Of a DNA stretch of 64,000 bases, positions 1-8,190 are shown piece after piece. Positions within the stretch are counted from its first letter, which is position 1; every line of letters begins with the position of its first letter. The notes beneath the pieces are model-generated. The model did not search any database. It was not told the origin of the DNA and worked only from the letters and a program-made list of their open reading frames with translations. Source of the DNA: Thermaerobacter sp. PB12/4term (GTDB lineage Bacteria; Bacillota; Sulfobacillia; Thermaerobacterales; Thermaerobacteraceae); the NCBI RefSeq assembly GCF_003403315.2, contig NZ_CP048407.1, positions 1,364,001 through 1,428,000 of the forward strand, written 5' to 3'. Both the position numbers and the translations under genes were made by a program.

Positions 1-321
1 GCGCTCCGCCTGGCGCAGGGCGGCTCCCCTCGGGTTGGCGGCCAGTTTGAGGTCGAACTTGTCCCGGAACTCGGCGGCCCACTGGCTGACCAGCGGGGTC
101 GGGACCAGCACCAGCACGGTCCGGACGCCATCGCGGGCCATCAGCTCCCGGGTCACCAGACCGGCCTCGACGGTCTTGCCCAGGCCGACCTCGTCGGCCA
201 GGATGGCGCGCCCCTGGAGGTCTTCCACCACGCGCCGGGCGGCTTCCACCTGGTAACCCAGGTAGTGGACACCCTTCCGCTCCCACAACTGGCGGAGCTC
301 GGGCCAGCATCGCAGGGCCAA
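1..321 (-). CDS. SNF2-family (DEAD/DEAH-like) helicase, N-terminal part only
   Basis: Only the first 107 codons are present; the gene runs off the left edge of the window. The start is a TTG at 321, chosen because a very strong ribosome binding site (AAGGAGGTGA) lies just upstream at about 327-336. Residues 25-60 read as a superfamily 2 helicase: a Q-like region (GYQVEAARRVVEDL), then ADEVGLGKTVEAG, which is the Walker A/motif I variant of Snf2/RapA proteins, then a motif Ia segment (VLVLVPTPLVSQW). Snf2-family proteins use ATP hydrolysis to translocate on duplex DNA and remodel protein-DNA complexes. It starts 41 bp after the ku/ligase/polymerase operon, so it may belong to the same transcript. 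The family is clear; the exact subfamily is not. Confidence 0.85.
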   Translation of the reverse strand, partial: MALRCWPELRQLWERKGVHYLGYQVEAARRVVEDLQGRAILADEVGLGKTVEAGLVTRELMARDGVRTVLVLVPTPLVSQWAAEFRDKFDLKLAANPRGAALRQAER

Positions 322-361
322 GGCCGTCACCTCCTTCCGGGGGCTTCACCGGGCCGGGGCT

Positions 362-1375
362 TCACCTGGACCTTGTGCCCACGGGACCCACGGGATCCGG
401 TACGGGGCGGCATCCCGCCTCGCCCATGCCCAGCCGCCGGCAGGCGGCGGTCAGCGACCGCCGGCGGGCCACCGCGGCCGCCCACAGGTCGCCCACCCGG
501 GCCAGGCGGGCGGGGGTCGTGCGGACGCTCCACGCCGCCGGATCGACCCCCCGCTCCAGCTCCGCCCAGGTCACCGGCACGGACACCGGGGCCCCCGGCC
601 GCGGCCGGGGTCCGTAGACCGTCACCAGGGTCTTGCCCAGGCCGTTCTGCAGGAAGTCCAGATACACCGCCGCCGGCGGCCGGCGCGCCACGGCGCGGAC
701 GGTGGTGACCCGGTCGGGCCGCATCCGTTCCACCAGGACCGCCACCCGCCGGGCGAACTCCGTTACCACGGGATAAGGATGCTCCGGGAGGATGGGGACG
801 AACACGTGCAGCCCGGTGGCACCCGAGGTTTTGGGAAATCCCTCCAGGTCCAGCGCCTCCAGCACCCGGCGCACCCAGAAGGCCACCTCCACCGCCAAGT
901 CGAAGGAGGCTTGCGGCCCGGGATCCAGGTCGAACACCACCCAGTCGGGGCGGTCCGGATGGCGGATGGTGGACAGCCAGGGGTGGATCTCGATGGCCGC
1001 CTGCTGGCCGAGCCAGGCCAGGGTCGCCGGTTCGTCCGCCAGGAGAAACCGGATGACCCGGCCTTCCCGCGTCCGGTAGGGCCAGGTGCGCACCCAGGAC
1101 GGTGTACCGGGCGGGGCGTCCTTCTGATAGAACCCCTCCCCCGCCGCGCCGTCCGGGTAGCGGGTGCAGACCAGCGGGCGGTCCCGCAGGTGGGGCAGCA
1201 GGTGCGGCGCCATCTGCACCAGGTAGGCAATTAGGTCCGCCTTGGTCAGCCCGTCCTCGGGCCAGAGCAGCCGGTCCAGATGGGACAGTTCCAGCTCCCG
1301 GCCCGCCACCCGGACCCGGAGCCGCTCCTCAGCCCGCGGGCGCTCGCCGGGCAACCCCATCCCTCCTCCGATCAA
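362..1375 (-). CDS. ligD: LigD-type DNA polymerase/primase domain protein (NHEJ)
   Basis: A stand-alone 337-residue version of the polymerase domain of bacterial DNA ligase D (archaeo-eukaryotic primase superfamily), which fills gaps and adds nucleotides at broken DNA ends. Visible motifs: the metal-binding pair in FDLDPG (D149, D151), the SGATGLHVF block (184-192, the family's usual SGGKGLHV), and the DFLQN...GAPVSVPVTWAEL stretch typical of the C-terminal part. The ATG start at 1375 overlaps the ligase stop codon as ATGA, so the two proteins are translationally coupled. In Bacillus the polymerase and ligase are one polypeptide; here they are separate genes. The family call is secure; catalytic competence is inferred from the conserved aspartates. 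Confidence 0.93.
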   Translation of the reverse strand: MIGGGMGLPGERPRAEERLRVRVAGRELELSHLDRLLWPEDGLTKADLIAYLVQMAPHLLPHLRDRPLVCTRYPDGAAGEGFYQKDAPPGTPSWVRTWPYRTREGRVIRFLLADEPATLAWLGQQAAIEIHPWLSTIRHPDRPDWVVFDLDPGPQASFDLAVEVAFWVRRVLEALDLEGFPKTSGATGLHVFVPILPEHPYPVVTEFARRVAVLVERMRPDRVTTVRAVARRPPAAVYLDFLQNGLGKTLVTVYGPRPRPGAPVSVPVTWAELERGVDPAAWSVRTTPARLARVGDLWAAAVARRRSLTAACRRLGMGEAGCRPVPDPVGPVGTRSR

Positions 1376-2658
1376 CCCGGCCGGGGCCCCTCGCCCCCGC
1401 GGGGGGCGCCGGCCGCACCGGCCGCGGCGGATGGCCCGACCGCCTGGCGATCCGCGCCCTGGCCCGGCGAGTCCGCAGCCCGTGGCCTGTTCCCGTACCC
1501 GGGCCGGTCCCCATCCCGTGGCCGGGAACCCGGCGCGGGGGAACCGCCGCCATCTCCATCTCCCCGGCCGCCGGCTTCGCCCTGACCGTCCCCGCCGGCA
1601 GGGCCGTGGCCTGCCGCCGCCGCTGGCGGGTGCTCAAGCCCGGCGGCCGCGCGGGCGGGATGGCTGCCGGGGAGGCGGCACCGGGAGGCGGGCACGTCGT
1701 CCCGCCAGCGCCGGAAGACGGGGTGCCGCAGGTGGCCCTGGGGGGTCCACTCCAGGTAGCCCACCTGGCAGACCAGGGCCGGTTCGGCCCAGACCACCGG
1801 CTGGCCCCGGGCCCGCTCGGGGATGCGGGCGAAGGGGCAGGTCGCCCGGGGTCGGAGGCGAGCCAGAAGCCACCGGGCCTCCCCGCTGCCGAGACCCGTG
1901 CTGACATGGCCCACGTAATGCAGCGCGTCGCCGGGGCCGAACAGGCCCAGCAGCAGCGTGCCGACCCCGGCGGCGCGGCCGCCGGGGACGACTCCCCCCA
2001 CCACCGCCTCCAGCTCCCGCTCGGCCTTGATCTTCTGCCAGTAGGCGGTGCGCCATCCCGGCAAATACGGGCTGTCCAGCCGCTTGGCCACCACGCCCTC
2101 CAGCCCCTGGGCCCGGACCCGGGCGAAGAGGGCCTCGCCGGCCTCGACCACGCCCTGGGAGAGTACCAGCCCCGGGGCAGCGCCGCCGGGAAAGAGCCGG
2201 GCCAGCCGCTGGAGCCGCTCGGCCAGAGGCTCCCCAAGCCGGACCCGGCCGCCGTCTCCCAGGAGGTCGAAGATCACCAGCAGGGCAGGCACCGGACCCG
2301 GCGGCCGCCGGGTCCCGGCCGGGCGGCCCAGCCGCCGTTGCAGTGCGGCGAAGGACGGGAGGCCGCCGGCCAGGGCCACGATCTCGCCGTCCAGGACGGC
2401 AGGGGCGGCCAGCAGCCGGTGCAGCACGGCCAGCTCGGGGAAGAAGGGCGTCAGGTCGTAGCCGTGACGGGACTGCAGGAAGGTGGTGCCGGACCGGGGA
2501 TCGGCAAACACCAGGCACCGGTAGCCATCCCACTTGATCTCGAACCGGAAGGCGGGCGAGGAGAAGGGCTCCTGGGCCCGGCGGGCCAGCATGGGCGCGA
2601 TGCGGCCAGGCTGCCACAGCTCGTCCCAGCTGCGGGGAATGGGCGGTCCCGCCGCCAC
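1372..2658 (-). CDS. ATP-dependent DNA ligase (NHEJ ligase)
   Basis: Seals double-strand breaks using ATP through a ligase-adenylate intermediate. The adenylated lysine is in EIKWDGYR (K42), motif III contains DGE at 90-92, and motifs IV and V appear as EGVVAKR and the following W-x-KIK. The OB-fold region follows to about residue 340. The last ~90 residues are an Arg/Gly/Ala-rich low-complexity tail without recognisable domain. GTG start at 2658 with GGAGGAGGG upstream. Lies directly after ku (24 bp gap) and overlaps the polymerase gene by 4 bp, so it is the ligase half of a split LigD. Alternative name: LigC/LigD ligase domain protein. Confidence 0.93.
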   Translation of the reverse strand: MAAGPPIPRSWDELWQPGRIAPMLARRAQEPFSSPAFRFEIKWDGYRCLVFADPRSGTTFLQSRHGYDLTPFFPELAVLHRLLAAPAVLDGEIVALAGGLPSFAALQRRLGRPAGTRRPPGPVPALLVIFDLLGDGGRVRLGEPLAERLQRLARLFPGGAAPGLVLSQGVVEAGEALFARVRAQGLEGVVAKRLDSPYLPGWRTAYWQKIKAERELEAVVGGVVPGGRAAGVGTLLLGLFGPGDALHYVGHVSTGLGSGEARWLLARLRPRATCPFARIPERARGQPVVWAEPALVCQVGYLEWTPQGHLRHPVFRRWRDDVPASRCRLPGSHPARAAAGLEHPPAAAAGHGPAGGDGQGEAGGRGDGDGGGSPAPGSRPRDGDRPGYGNRPRAADSPGQGADRQAVGPSAAAGAAGAPRGGEGPRPG

Positions 2659-2682
2659 CGGCGCTCCCTCCTCCGCCGCACT

Positions 2683-3855
2683 TCAACGGCCCCCACCGGC
2701 GTCCGGCGACCCGGGATCCGCCGGCCCGTAGGCGGGCCAAGGTACCGGCCCACGGGAACGGCTGGCCGTGGCCACGGCACCGGGGCTGTCGTGGCTGCCG
2801 TCGCCGCCTGGCACGGCCGGTTCTCCAGCGGGAGCGTTCCGGAGCGGGTGGGGCCCGCCTTCCCGGCCGCTCCCGCCACCCCGGGCTTCCACCTGCTCCA
2901 GGCTGGCGCGCAGGGCTTCCATGAGATCGAGGACGGGAGCCGGTTCGGGCGGTGCGACCACCTCTTCCCGGCCGGCCAGCTTGCGCTCGACCACGGCCAG
3001 GAGGGCTTCGCGGTAGCGGTCGCGGTATCGCCCAGGGTCGAAGGGGGCCGTCAACCGGTCGATCAGGTGAAGGGCCAGCTCCAGCTCCCGGTCCGCCGGC
3101 GGCTCTCCCGCCGGCCGGGTATCGCCAACCCGGGCTCCGGCGCCTGCAGCCCCATCCGGGGAACCCGGCAGGGCCAGGGCGGCGCCGTCCCCGTAGGCCC
3201 GGGTGGCGCCATCGCCGGCGCGGCCGCGGACCTCCCCGCCGGCGGTCACCGGAGGGCCCACACCGGTCCTGTGGCCATCGCCTCCCGCTGCCAGCGGCTC
3301 CGGGGCGCCCAGGGCTGCATAGGCCGGCAGGGCCTCCAGAGGCCGGATCTCGTCGGGATAGGCCATGGCCACCAGGGCCAGGGCCTGGTGGCGGTAGGTG
3401 CGCAGGCAGGCCAGGGTTTCCTTGTTGCGCAGGGCGACCCGTGCCACCGCCACGCAGCCCCTCAGGTCCATGGCCCGCCGGAGGAGGCGGTATGCCTTCT
3501 CCCCGCCCTCCGCAGGCTCCAGGTAGTACGTGCGCTGGAAGTAGATGGGGTCGATGTCCTCGCCGCGGACGAAGTCCAGGATCTCCACCGCCCGGGCCGT
3601 CGGCAGGGGCAGGCCCGCCAGGTCCTCGTCGCTGATCAGGACGAACCGGTCGGGGGCGTACTCGTAGCCCCTGGCCAGCTCCTCCGGCTGCACCTCCACG
3701 TCGCAGCGCGGGCACCAGCGGCGGTAGCGGATGGGAGTCCCGCAGCGGCGGTGCAGCTGCCGGAAGTGGACGGCCCGTTCCTCCACCGCCAGGTACATGC
3801 GCACGGGGATGTTGACCAGGCCGAAGCTGATCACACCCCGCCAGAGGCTGCGCAC
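2683..3855 (-). CDS. ku: Ku protein, DNA end-binding (non-homologous end joining)
   Basis: Homodimeric ring protein that binds broken DNA ends and recruits the ligase and polymerase encoded just downstream. The N-terminus (WRGVISFGLVNIPVRMY) and the YEYAPDRFVLISDEDL block are diagnostic of bacterial Ku. Length is 390 residues, longer than the usual 260-300, because of a Gly/Ala/Pro-rich insert at about residues 185-258 and a low-complexity C-terminal tail from about 305. GTG start at 3855 preceded by GGAAGGGGGG. First gene of a three-gene operon. In Bacillus the ku-ligD genes are expressed in spores and help repair damage at germination; the same role is inferred here. Confidence 0.96.
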   Translation of the reverse strand: MRSLWRGVISFGLVNIPVRMYLAVEERAVHFRQLHRRCGTPIRYRRWCPRCDVEVQPEELARGYEYAPDRFVLISDEDLAGLPLPTARAVEILDFVRGEDIDPIYFQRTYYLEPAEGGEKAYRLLRRAMDLRGCVAVARVALRNKETLACLRTYRHQALALVAMAYPDEIRPLEALPAYAALGAPEPLAAGGDGHRTGVGPPVTAGGEVRGRAGDGATRAYGDGAALALPGSPDGAAGAGARVGDTRPAGEPPADRELELALHLIDRLTAPFDPGRYRDRYREALLAVVERKLAGREEVVAPPEPAPVLDLMEALRASLEQVEARGGGSGREGGPHPLRNAPAGEPAVPGGDGSHDSPGAVATASRSRGPVPWPAYGPADPGSPDAGGGR

Positions 3856-3903
3856 CGGCCGTCCCCCCCTTCCTGGTGGGCGCTTGCGGCGCCGGGCGGC
3901 GGG

Positions 3904-4521
3904 CTAGTCCAGCACCCCGCTCTCGTCGCCGATGGCACCGGCGGGCCACGGGGACCGGCTGGCAGTTCCGGCCGCGCCACCGGAGGTGCCCAGCCCCCCC
4001 GTGCCGGCGGCTCCCGCCGGCCCCGTCGCCCCCGGCTGCCCCGTGGCGCCGCCGTTCCCCCAGGTGCCACCGGTACCGGCAGCGGTCCGGGGCCGCCCGG
4101 CGGCACCGGCCTGTCCCACCGCCCCGCCGACCATGCCGTCCCGGGCTGTCCAGAAGCGGCGCACCCGCTCCAGCACCTCAGGCGCGGCGTCAATGATGCG
4201 ATCCAGGAAGGCGCCCTCGGCCACGGGTAGCAGGCGCACCCGGCCCTGCCCCACCACGAGAAAGCCCACGGGCTGGACGCTCACTCCCGCCCCGCTGCCG
4301 CCCGCGAAGGGCCAGGCGGCGCCGCCGGCTTCGGTGCGCCGGGGTTCCCGGCCGTACTCTCCGCCGCCCGCCACGAACCCCACCGAGACCCGGGACACGG
4401 GGACGATCACCGTGCCGTCCTTGGCCTCCACGGCATCGCCCACCACGGTGTTGACATCGACCATCTGCTTGAGGCTTTCCATGGCCGTCTGCATCAAACC
4501 CTGGATGGGATGCTGGCTCAC
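3904..4521 (-). CDS. ytfJ: GerW/YtfJ-family sporulation protein with collagen-like tail
   Basis: Residues 1-125 match the GerW/YtfJ family: HPIQGLMQTAMESLKQMVDVNTVVG, then DGTVIVPVSRVSVGFVAGGGEY, then a Gly-rich patch and the segment that starts VQPVGFLVV. The family is made in the forespore under SigF and affects germination. The last ~78 residues are unusual, almost only Gly, Ala, Thr and Pro, partly as G-X-X triplets (GATGQPGATGPAGAAG). GTG start at 4521 with GGGAGG nine bases upstream. It follows the DUF2953 gene by 15 bp, the same pairing (ytfI-ytfJ) as in Bacillus. Stop is TAG at 3904. Confidence 0.93.
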   Translation of the reverse strand: MSQHPIQGLMQTAMESLKQMVDVNTVVGDAVEAKDGTVIVPVSRVSVGFVAGGGEYGREPRRTEAGGAAWPFAGGSGAGVSVQPVGFLVVGQGRVRLLPVAEGAFLDRIIDAAPEVLERVRRFWTARDGMVGGAVGQAGAAGRPRTAAGTGGTWGNGGATGQPGATGPAGAAGTGGLGTSGGAAGTASRSPWPAGAIGDESGVLD

Positions 4522-4536
4522 TCCGCCGTTCCTCCC

Positions 4537-5589
4537 TCATCGCCCCAGGGACCCCGGCAGGATGGCGGGAGCACCCCGGGCTGCGGATGATCCGGCCTGG
4601 GCCGGCGCCGGCGCGCCCTGGGGGCGCGGCGGGACCGGTGTCGTCCCAGGTCCCGGGCCCTCAGCCGGTCCTGGCGCTCCGGCGCCCGGACCGGCCGCTC
4701 GGGCGCCCGGTCCCGCGGGGCGGGCCCGCCGCCGCGCTCCCAGAAGGGCGCGGGCGGCGCTCATAGCCTCCCATGGGGCGACCAGGGCTATGCAGTCCAG
4801 ATCCAGAGCCCACTCAGGCCTGCCGAAGGCGGGTTCCACCCGGATGTCCGGGGGCGAGGCCGCGCGCCGGGGGGCCGCCCCTGCCGCCGCGGCGGAGGCG
4901 GCCGCTGCCAGGGCCCACAGGGTTCCGGCCAGCCAGGCCGTTTGGGCCGCATCGGCCAGGCCGGCCCGGGCCTTCACCATCAGGCGCCGCAGCTGCCACC
5001 GGCCCGCCGTGACGAGCCGCACGAACTGACGGGCCGGCGTGGCCTCCGGCAAAGGCCAGGGCCACGCGGGCCGGGGCATGAGGCGGCGCCGGTACAGCAC
5101 CACCCGGCGGCGCGGCAGAACCGGCGGCAGGCGCAGGGACCGGCGGAGCTGAAGGGGGCCGGGTGGTCTCCAGCCCAGGCGATATCGGAAGGCAAGCCAG
5201 GACCAGCCCACCTGGAGGGCCAGGGTGAGACGGCCATGATGCCAGCGCCCCCGGAGGCGGACGGGCAGGACCGGGCGGCGCAACAGCATGATCAGAAGGC
5301 TGGTCGCCAGCGCCAGCCCGGTCAGGGCTACCAGCAGTCGCCCTTGAAGCCCTTCCGGGACGACCGGCGCGCCGGCTGACCCGGGCAGCCAGCCGCTCCC
5401 GGCCGCCCCCGCCACACCGCCGGCTGCCCCCGCCAGGAAAAGGACGCGGGCGGCCGGGTTCCCGCGCCGGTGGGCCGGCCGGGGTGCAGCGGCGGAACGG
5501 CCGGCAGGCGGCGGCAGGGACCGCCCTGAGAAGGGTTTGCCGGATCCAGGCGCCGGTGGGCACGGCGGGCAGCTGCGCAGCGGGGGCAC
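4537..5589 (-). CDS. DUF2953 (YtfI-like) membrane protein
   Basis: A 350-residue protein of unknown function with the DUF2953 signature in its C-terminal part (VEPAFGRPEWALDLDCIAL). Two hydrophobic stretches lie at about residues 45-65 and 85-105, followed by an Arg-rich cytoplasmic-looking region and a third hydrophobic stretch near 230. I chose the GTG at 5589 because GGCGGAGG lies eight bases upstream; a GTG three codons earlier sits too close to it. The first 40 residues and last 60 are Pro/Ala/Gly-rich. It sits between scpB and ytfJ, as in many Firmicutes, so a sporulation-linked role is likely but unproven. Confidence 0.8.
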   Translation of the reverse strand: MPPLRSCPPCPPAPGSGKPFSGRSLPPPAGRSAAAPRPAHRRGNPAARVLFLAGAAGGVAGAAGSGWLPGSAGAPVVPEGLQGRLLVALTGLALATSLLIMLLRRPVLPVRLRGRWHHGRLTLALQVGWSWLAFRYRLGWRPPGPLQLRRSLRLPPVLPRRRVVLYRRRLMPRPAWPWPLPEATPARQFVRLVTAGRWQLRRLMVKARAGLADAAQTAWLAGTLWALAAAASAAAAGAAPRRAASPPDIRVEPAFGRPEWALDLDCIALVAPWEAMSAARALLGARRRARPAGPGARAAGPGAGAPGPAEGPGPGTTPVPPRPQGAPAPAQAGSSAARGAPAILPGSLGR

Positions 5590-5920
5590 GGGACGCACCT
5601 CCGCCCGTAGGGTGCCCGGATCCCGGATGGGCTACCAGGGTCCGGCAACGGGGCGGCGTCCGGCGGGAACCTACGGGCCAGCCACGGGCCGGGGCAGCGG
5701 GCGTCCCCCTTGCAAAACCGCCCGCCGTGGCGCCCACGGGCCGCATGCCGCCGAGCGGCCCGCGGTACCCGCCACCAGAAACCGGCGGCCCTGCCGCCCC
5801 GGGTGCCGGCAGGGCGGGCGGTCACCGCAAGGTGCCGGCCGCGGCCACCGCTGGCGATGGCGGCAGCTACCCCGCCGGCACGCCAGGAGGCACGGCAGTC
5901 TAGGAGGAAGGCACGGCCGA
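5590..5920. other. Gene-free stretch between scpB and the DUF2953 gene
   Basis: No reading frame here has a credible start, ribosome binding site or recognisable protein; open frames on both strands are artefacts of high GC. On the minus strand the motif GCCGTGCC recurs three times in the first 60 bases after scpB (about 5870-5915). No T-run terminator is visible. Confidence 0.6.
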
Positions 5921-6553
5921 CTAGGAGGCCGCCCTGGGAACCGGTGGCGTACCCGGCTGGGGCTCGGCATCCGGGTGCGAGCCGGAAGGCGTGGCCGTGT
6001 CGCCGGCGCCGGCGGGCTGCTCCGGCCCCGGGCCGGCCCCCGCTGCGAAGGTGCTGGGCGGCGGCAGCTCGCTCAGGTCGCGCAGGCCAAACTGCTGGAG
6101 GAACAGCGGCGTGGTGCCGTAGAGGATGGGCCGGCCGGGGGCCTCCTTGCGCCCCACCTCACGCACCAGCCCCCGTTCCAGCAGGGCGCGCAGGCCGGCA
6201 TCGGACTGGACACCGCGAATGGCCTCGATTTCCGCCCGGGTGACGGGCTGGCGGTAGGCGATGATGGCCAGGGTCTCCAGGGCGGCCCGGGAAAGGGCCT
6301 GGCGTCGCGGCTGCAGCAGTTCCTCCACGGCGCGGCTGTACTCGGGCCGGGTCACCAGCTGCCAGCCGCCCGCCACCTCCACCAGCTCGATGCCCCGCCC
6401 GGGCGCGCGGCAGGCCTGGGCCAGTTCTTCCAGGGCCTTCCGTACCACGGCTTCGCTGACACCCAGGATTTGGGCCATGCGGCTGGCGGGGAGCGGTTCC
6501 CCCGCCACGAAGAGCAGGGCCTCCACCGCGCCCCGGACCGGACCGGTGCTCAT
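5921..6553 (-). CDS. scpB: Segregation and condensation protein B
   Basis: Subunit of the SMC-ScpA-ScpB condensin that compacts and segregates the chromosome. The protein (210 residues) shows the typical winged-helix start (VEALLFVAGEPLP), the LAQILG-like helix and the second winged helix with LETLAIIAYRQPVTRAEIEAIRGV and LLERGLVREVGRK. The last 40 residues are a variable Pro/Gly-rich tail. Its ATG overlaps the scpA stop (ATGA), the usual arrangement that couples synthesis of the two partners. Confidence 0.97.
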   Translation of the reverse strand: MSTGPVRGAVEALLFVAGEPLPASRMAQILGVSEAVVRKALEELAQACRAPGRGIELVEVAGGWQLVTRPEYSRAVEELLQPRRQALSRAALETLAIIAYRQPVTRAEIEAIRGVQSDAGLRALLERGLVREVGRKEAPGRPILYGTTPLFLQQFGLRDLSELPPPSTFAAGAGPGPEQPAGAGDTATPSGSHPDAEPQPGTPPVPRAAS

Positions 6554-7362
6554 GCCGGCGTCCCCCCCGGCGCGCCGCCTGGGGCCGGGTTCGTGCCCGG
6601 CGCCGCAGGCTCCCGTTCCGGATCGAGGGGCTGGCCGGCAGCCGGCCCGGGGTACAGGACGATCTCGCCGAAGGCCCGGTCCTGGCGGACCCGGACCCGG
6701 CCGAGGCGAATGAGCTCCAGCAGGGCCAGGAAGGTGACCACCACCTCGATGCGGCGGGCGCGGCCGGAAAAGCAGGCCCGGAAGGTCACGGGACCCGCGG
6801 TGGCTGCGACCAGTTGCATGATCGCCTCCATCTGCTGGGCCACCGTGACCTCCTCCGGCTCCACCACCACCTCGGGCGATTCGCGGATGGACGCCAGGAT
6901 GCGGGCGAAGGCCTGGACCAGGTCGTCCAGGGTCACCCCTTCCAGTCCCTGCAGGTCCCCCGCCAGGGGAGCGACGGCCTCCGCCAGGCGCGGGTAGCGG
7001 CCCCCGTAGCTTTCGGCCAGCTGGCTCAGGTACTGGGCCGCTTCCTTGTACCGGCGGTACTCCAGCAAGCGCCGGACCAGTTCTTCCCGGGGGTCTTCCT
7101 CGAGGGCCTCCTCGCCGTCCCCGTCCCGCGGCTCCGGCGGCAGCAGCATGCGCGCCTTGATGTCGATGAGCTGGGCGGCCAGCACCACGAACTCGCTGGT
7201 GACCTCCAGGTCCAGCTGGCGCATGGCGTCCAGGTGGGCCAGGTACTGCTCGGTGATCCGCGCGATGGGGATGTCGTGAATGTCGATCTCCTGTTTTTCG
7301 ATGAGCTGGAGCAAGAGGTCCAGCGGCCCCTCGAACTGGTCAAGCCGCACCGTGTAGGCCAT
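6550..7362 (-). CDS. scpA: Segregation and condensation protein A
   Basis: Kleisin subunit that bridges the SMC heads and binds ScpB. The N-terminus (YTVRLDQFEGPLDLLLQLIEK) and the following IDIHDIPIARITEQYL are the family's SMC-binding region; the C-terminal winged helix (VTFLALLELIRLGRVRV) binds the SMC head. ATG at 7362 was chosen because GGAGG lies eight bases upstream and because the family starts here; the frame remains open upstream but encodes nothing family-like. 270 residues, normal length. Confidence 0.97.
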   Translation of the reverse strand: MAYTVRLDQFEGPLDLLLQLIEKQEIDIHDIPIARITEQYLAHLDAMRQLDLEVTSEFVVLAAQLIDIKARMLLPPEPRDGDGEEALEEDPREELVRRLLEYRRYKEAAQYLSQLAESYGGRYPRLAEAVAPLAGDLQGLEGVTLDDLVQAFARILASIRESPEVVVEPEEVTVAQQMEAIMQLVAATAGPVTFRACFSGRARRIEVVVTFLALLELIRLGRVRVRQDRAFGEIVLYPGPAAGQPLDPEREPAAPGTNPAPGGAPGGTPA

Positions 7363-7569
7363 GGATGGATCCTCCCGGGACGAACAGGCCGCCAGGCGGC
7401 ACCGCCTGGAAGAGGCGCCCGGCCGCGGGATCGTCCAGCGGCCGGGCAAGGGAATCTACCACCCGCCCGCGGTTCCGCTCACCCGCGGGACGTCCTGCCC
7501 GCGGACCGCGCCCGGCCCGGTCCCTTCCGGTCCGGGGCTGGACCTGGGGGGCGGCCGGCTCCAGGCACC

Positions 7570-8190
7570 TCAGCGGGCCCCTGTGATGGCGCCGGCGGCC
7601 TGGGATAGCCCCGCCAGCACCACGGTGGCGGCCGGGTGGAGCACGGCGCCCAGCACGCCGGTGGCCACCAGCAGGATCACCAGCAGCCACCCGTAGGACT
7701 CCAGGGTGTCCAGCCAGTGCCCGCCGCGGCCGAGCACGGCCCGCAGGACCCGGGACCCGTCCAGCGGCGGGATGGGGATCAGGTTGAACACCGCCAGGTA
7801 GACGTTGATCACCGCGATGTGGGTCACGGCCTCCCCCACCAGTCCCGCAGGCTGCCAGAGATACCAGGCCACCAGGGTGAGGTAGGCCAGGGCCAGGTTG
7901 GTCAGCGGGCCCGCGGCCGCCACCAGGGCCATGCCGGCCAGCGGGTTGCGGAAGTGCCACGGGTTGACGGGGACCGGTCGCGCCCACCCGAAGCCGAAGA
8001 CCACCAGCAACAGGGTGCCCACCGGGTCCAGGTGGGCCAGAGGATCCAGGGTCAGGCGGCCCATGGCCCGCGGCGTGGGATCGCCCAGCTGGTGGGCCAC
8101 CCGGGCATGGGCGTATTCGTGCAGGACCAGCGCCAGCAAGAGCCCCGGCGCCGCCACCAGCATTCCAATCGGGTCGAAGAGCCCCGGCAC
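7570..8190 (-). CDS. Site-2 protease family membrane metalloprotease (M50)
   Basis: Intramembrane zinc protease of the Rhodobacter/YwhC-like branch of family M50. The zinc site HEYAH lies at about residues 24-28 within the first membrane helix, and the third ligand motif NLIPIPPLDG is at about residue 140. About five hydrophobic segments fill the 206 residues. GTG at 8190 chosen from spacing: GGGAG lies eight bases upstream, while a TTG two codons earlier is too close. In many Firmicutes this gene neighbours scpAB, as here (207 bp gap). The substrate is unknown. Confidence 0.92.
   Translation of the reverse strand: MPGLFDPIGMLVAAPGLLLALVLHEYAHARVAHQLGDPTPRAMGRLTLDPLAHLDPVGTLLLVVFGFGWARPVPVNPWHFRNPLAGMALVAAAGPLTNLALAYLTLVAWYLWQPAGLVGEAVTHIAVINVYLAVFNLIPIPPLDGSRVLRAVLGRGGHWLDTLESYGWLLVILLVATGVLGAVLHPAATVVLAGLSQAAGAITGAR

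Noticed and set aside
1102..4230. A 1042-codon open frame on the plus strand
   Set aside because: It lies antisense to ku, ligase and polymerase, which have clear motifs. The translated product shows no domain, only Pro/Gly/Arg-rich noise from high GC.
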